A stretch of 64,000 bases of DNA from Dryobates pubescens (taxonomy: Eukaryota; Chordata; Aves; Piciformes; Picidae): positions 49,904,309 through 49,968,308 of the forward strand of contig NC_071612.1 of the NCBI RefSeq assembly GCF_014839835.1, read 5' to 3'. Made by a program: the position numbers and the translations under genes. Under the pieces are notes generated by a model. It was not told where the DNA came from, did not search any database, and was given only the letters and a program-made list of their open reading frames with translations. Positions 60,900 to 64,000 of the stretch are shown one piece after another. Positions within the stretch are counted from its first letter, which is position 1, and each line of letters starts with the position of its first letter.

Positions 60900-63800
60900 C
60901 TGCTCAGAAAGAAAATCCATGATACAGTTATAGAAATCTCTTTACATAAGGTCTCCTAATATGTCAAGACCAGGTCCCACTGCTGCAACATATCCCTGTT
61001 ATTTCATGGGTCAGATATTAGCGACAAAAAATCCTTGTCCCTTACTTTGTTTCACCTCCTAGTCAACTGGATAGAGGATGGTGTGGCAAGCCCAGTCTTG
61101 GTTCCAACACCAAGTTTATGAGCTACAAATCTTACCCAATTAGACTGAGAAATTAATAAAATTAATAAGACCCCTGTGAGATGGAAGGGGTTCAAGAGGC
61201 ACGCTGCTGACCTACAAAAGCAGGCTTCCCAGCAGAACAGAAGCATCACTGATGTATAAAAACAGGTTTTCCATCTCAGTGGCCTCTACACTCAATACAC
61301 CAGCATTTAAGCTGTGAGAAGTCACTGATTAAGGCATTGCATTGATGCAATTTTCTACTAAATACCACCCTGGTTACTTTGCTACGTTCTTGAAAGCTTT
61401 TATAAAGAAACAGCTTTATTTTACCTTTATCTTCAGGGGCTACTTCATGAGCCTTTTTAAGATCAGCCTTAAATAAAAGAGAAATATAAATTAATGTTCA
61501 GATTAAATGTTTAGTTTGAAGAAAAAATTAAAAATTAGGTATTGTGGTCATTACCAATGCCTGATCAAATTCTTTTATTCCCTGCCATCCTTGAGCCCGT
61601 CTGTAGAGAGCTTTAGTATTTGCTGGATCTATTTTAAGTGCCTGTAAATTTAATAAAATTGTCACATTAACATTTCATATACTTCACAGCCTCCCATCTC
61701 TGCAAGCAGCACAGCTGACACCAACAGACAATCTCCCCACTTGGTTTGAGGCTAAGCTGTCAAAACATTAACTGTGTAAAAAGGAATGCTATAATGTAGC
61801 ACACTGAATAGCTAGCTAATGGGTTTGACTGCTTCTGCACCAGGAACGGTCTTTTGCGAAGGACAAGCAGACAAGAGGGTAAAATGGAACCTCTGTTTTG
61901 TGTGAGTGAATGTATGTATGTTTCTGGCTGTTAAGTCAAAGCTATTGGTACTGTTCACATTATCCTAACCTTGAGTCTTAGAGCACAGCTCTCTATATTG
62001 CTGGTCAGTTCTTCACACCAAAAAAAAAAAATGGCATCACAAAGAGAATACGCAGCTTTCCTGTAAAGCTTTTTTCACTGTAGGCTAGAAAAGTACATAC
62101 AACATACACGCAATCTCATGCTTCAGGAGCCTTGCCATGTTTCAGTCATTATGCTTTTTTCAGCTGAACAGTTTCACCAGTGTGTATATACCAGCTCTAA
62201 TATGACAGTATCAAAATAGGAAATAGAGTGGCTGGGCAGAGATTGTTCCACTGTTTGATTACTTATTTTTTCAGAGAAGCTCAGTTAACTTCTCTAACTA
62301 GCTGTTTTCTTCACTGTGAAGAATGGGGTTTTTTTTCTTACTGCAGATTGTTCAATAGTGTGTCATTCTTAAATCATTTTAAAAGAGTTTCTTAGTGATT
62401 AATCTCTTTGCATGAATGTGTGGCTTTATTACTTTATTAACTTTAAATCACTAATTAAGAATTATTAGATGGCACAGATTTTTTTAAAATCACTGCAGTC
62501 CTGGCTGTTAATATAAGGGAATTATTACCCTGGGTAATCCTGATCTGCCTGCTATACAGCTTAAAACCTCTTCTGTGTTAAGAGTTAGAAAATTGGTGCC
62601 TGTATTTGTGTACTCATAGCATTCCTTGGTTTTAGCTCAACCGTTGTGCTTACAGACATTTTAAAGCAAGATGTGTTTGAACAGGTTCAGCCGTCTGTAA
62701 TTCCTTATTCACACCTGGTAACGCATGCATTACAGATTGTTTAAACTGCTTTTGGCCTTAGGAAATCATAGAAGGGAAAGTGTATAGTTTCTCATTAGGA
62801 ATTATCTTGATTTCTAATAGTTAATCTTGGGAAACTAGTGTTTCAATTAAAACACTGATAGATGATTTAACACTTGTGAGATGTAAGTGAAATACCTAAC
62901 AGAAACCCACTACAACTATGCAGTTGCCTTTTATGTAACTATCCTGTAATCCTGAAAAAAGCAGGGTAATTTTCTCCATGGTGTTAAGTATTAAAATCAG
63001 TAATTTCTATATGTAACACTTAAATGCTGTTTCAATTCGTACCAGTTTCTAGATGACAAATACCAGATTACAAAACTTTCTTCTTTTTTCTTTCCTCGTT
63101 TCCCATTTGTCCATTCTGAATATAGGTTTATGACAATTTTCCATATGTTAACATCAGCAGCAACCTGGAAAGCAAGCCAGGTCTCTAAAGACCCCTCACA
63201 CAGGTAAGCTGGATTCCTGCTTTCAGCATGAAAGGATCAGGATCCTCTGCTAACAGATAAGAGCACTTTTAATGATTTCCTTCAAACTTTCAGTTTTACT
63301 GAATTATTTAAAGCTTCCTCAAATGCTCTAAGTTCTTTCAGTATGTGTTTGTCACCGTTCCGATTTGGCTTTAATTCAATTCTTTGTTTCCATATTTACT
63401 CTTTCTTTCTTTCTTAATTGGTTTAATTTCACCACTAAGCCCACCTGAAAGAGATTCAGTTAGAAAAGTGGTGTAAATGAATTAAATATGAGACCATCAA
63501 ATCCAAAAGCAAGTAAAATGTTTCTTTCACTGAAGACAGTTTAAGTCCTTGGAATGTGCAAATCAGCTCTTCAAACCAAGCTGATAATAACAGTATGCAG
63601 TTTTTCTGGCAGTAAGTAATAGCCCTCTCTAGTTTGTTTCTAATGAGCCATTGCAATTTCAATTATTTTTTTAAAAGCCACATACTGAAAAGTTAGTAAT
63701 AACTTCACAATCAGCCTTTTACTTTACTTTCAAATCCTAAGCTTGTCAGAAGACTCGTTTTTAAAAAAAAATATTTGTAGTTTCAGTCTCCATTTCCTAG

Positions 63801-63983
63801 ATAGGCTAATTCTTAATCAAAACAGTAAATGTCACATTTACCTCTGAACAACTTTCAATGGCTCCCTGCCAATCCGACAGTTTTAGTTTACAAGCGCCAA
63901 TGTTTAAAACACAGCTCAAAGCAACAGTCTTTAACTTTGGTTTGTCTGCCTCCTCGGCCACTGCTTCAGAAGCTTCTACATAC
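60811..63983 (-). CDS. PPID: Peptidyl-prolyl cis-trans isomerase D (cyclophilin 40), last four coding exons
   Basis: Cyclophilin 40 is a cytosolic prolyl isomerase and Hsp90 co-chaperone; its C-terminal TPR domain docks on the Hsp90 tail. Only the C-terminal third is in the window, about 119 residues of 370. Exons on the minus strand: 63842-63983, 61555-61641, 61425-61467, 60811-60899, all GT-AG and phase-consistent. Seen: the TPR helices VALSCVLNIGACKLKLSDWQ, ALYRRAQGWQGIKEFDQALA and DLKKAHEVAPEDKA, followed by the basic tail KIKAQKEKEKAAYAKMFA and TGA. This matches human PPID almost residue for residue. The isomerase domain and the first TPR helices lie right of 64000. The gene is convergent with ETFDH, with less than 350 bp between the stop of PPID and the ETFDH poly(A) signal. 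Confidence 0.96.
61425..61467 (-). CDS. PPID: PPID exon 9 (43 bp)
   Basis: Short exon encoding ADLKKAHEVAPEDK and one base of the next codon. Acceptor tttaag, donor gtaaaa. Confidence 0.94.
61555..61641 (-). CDS. PPID: PPID exon 8: TPR segment
   Basis: 87 bp (29 codons) encoding ALKIDPANTKALYRRAQGWQ and GIKEFDQAL. Acceptor ttacag, donor gtaatg. Confidence 0.95.
61642..63841 (-). other. PPID: PPID intron 7 (2.2 kb)
   Basis: AT-rich sequence between PPID exons 8 and 7. I see no CR1, LTR or additional exon in it. Confidence 0.75.
63842..63983 (-). CDS. PPID: PPID exon 7: TPR segment
   Basis: 142 bp encoding YVEASEAVAEEADKPKLKTV and LSCVLNIGACKLKLSDWQGA to ESCSE. Acceptor ctgcag, donor gtaaat on the minus strand. 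Confidence 0.94.
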
Positions 63984-64000
63984 CTGCAGAAAAACAGATT

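Overview
This is a vertebrate nuclear DNA window, almost certainly from a bird. Three things point there. Many short CR1 LINE 3' ends carry the ATTCTATG-type tails seen in avian genomes. Several LTRs have avian ERVL-like ends (TGTNGT...ACNACA). The gene order RXFP1 > C4orf46 < ETFDH > PPID < matches human 4q32 and is expected to be conserved in birds. No prokaryotic operon, CRISPR array or phage-like system is present. Species cannot be fixed from the sequence. One CR1 subfamily recurs (signature GGTGCCATGGTTTAGTTGAT at four places), so a CR1-rich bird lineage is likely.

Layout. 1-9325: no exon recognised; probably RXFP1 intron 1 or upstream sequence, with CR1 copies, an LTR and a tRNA-Lys-like/CR1 chimera. 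9326-37843: RXFP1 (+), coding exons 2-18, covering the LDLa module, linker, LRR cap, ten leucine-rich repeats and the 7TM domain. The signal-peptide exon is not found. 37844-40390: RXFP1 3' UTR and the convergent 3' side of C4orf46. 40391-40791: C4orf46 (-), two exons with a 104-bp intron, 98 aa. 40792-41162: a CpG-rich divergent promoter with two ZNF143/THAP11-type motifs. 41163-59882: ETFDH (+), all 13 coding exons, 619 aa. 60811-63983: the last four coding exons of PPID (-), which continues past the right edge. All introns inferred are GT-AG and all exon phases join in frame.

The genes are functionally unrelated. RXFP1 is the relaxin GPCR. ETFDH is the inner-mitochondrial-membrane ETF:ubiquinone oxidoreductase. 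PPID is the Hsp90 co-chaperone cyclophilin 40. C4orf46 is a small, poorly characterised protein. Shared architecture is positional: C4orf46 and ETFDH are divergent from one CpG island, while RXFP1/C4orf46 and ETFDH/PPID are tail to tail.

The most unusual items are the tRNA-Lys-like head joined to a CR1 3' tail (8616-8884), a clean solo LTR with 5-bp target duplication in the last RXFP1 intron, and an LTR in ETFDH carrying a nested CR1. I did not find evidence for a wholly new biological system.
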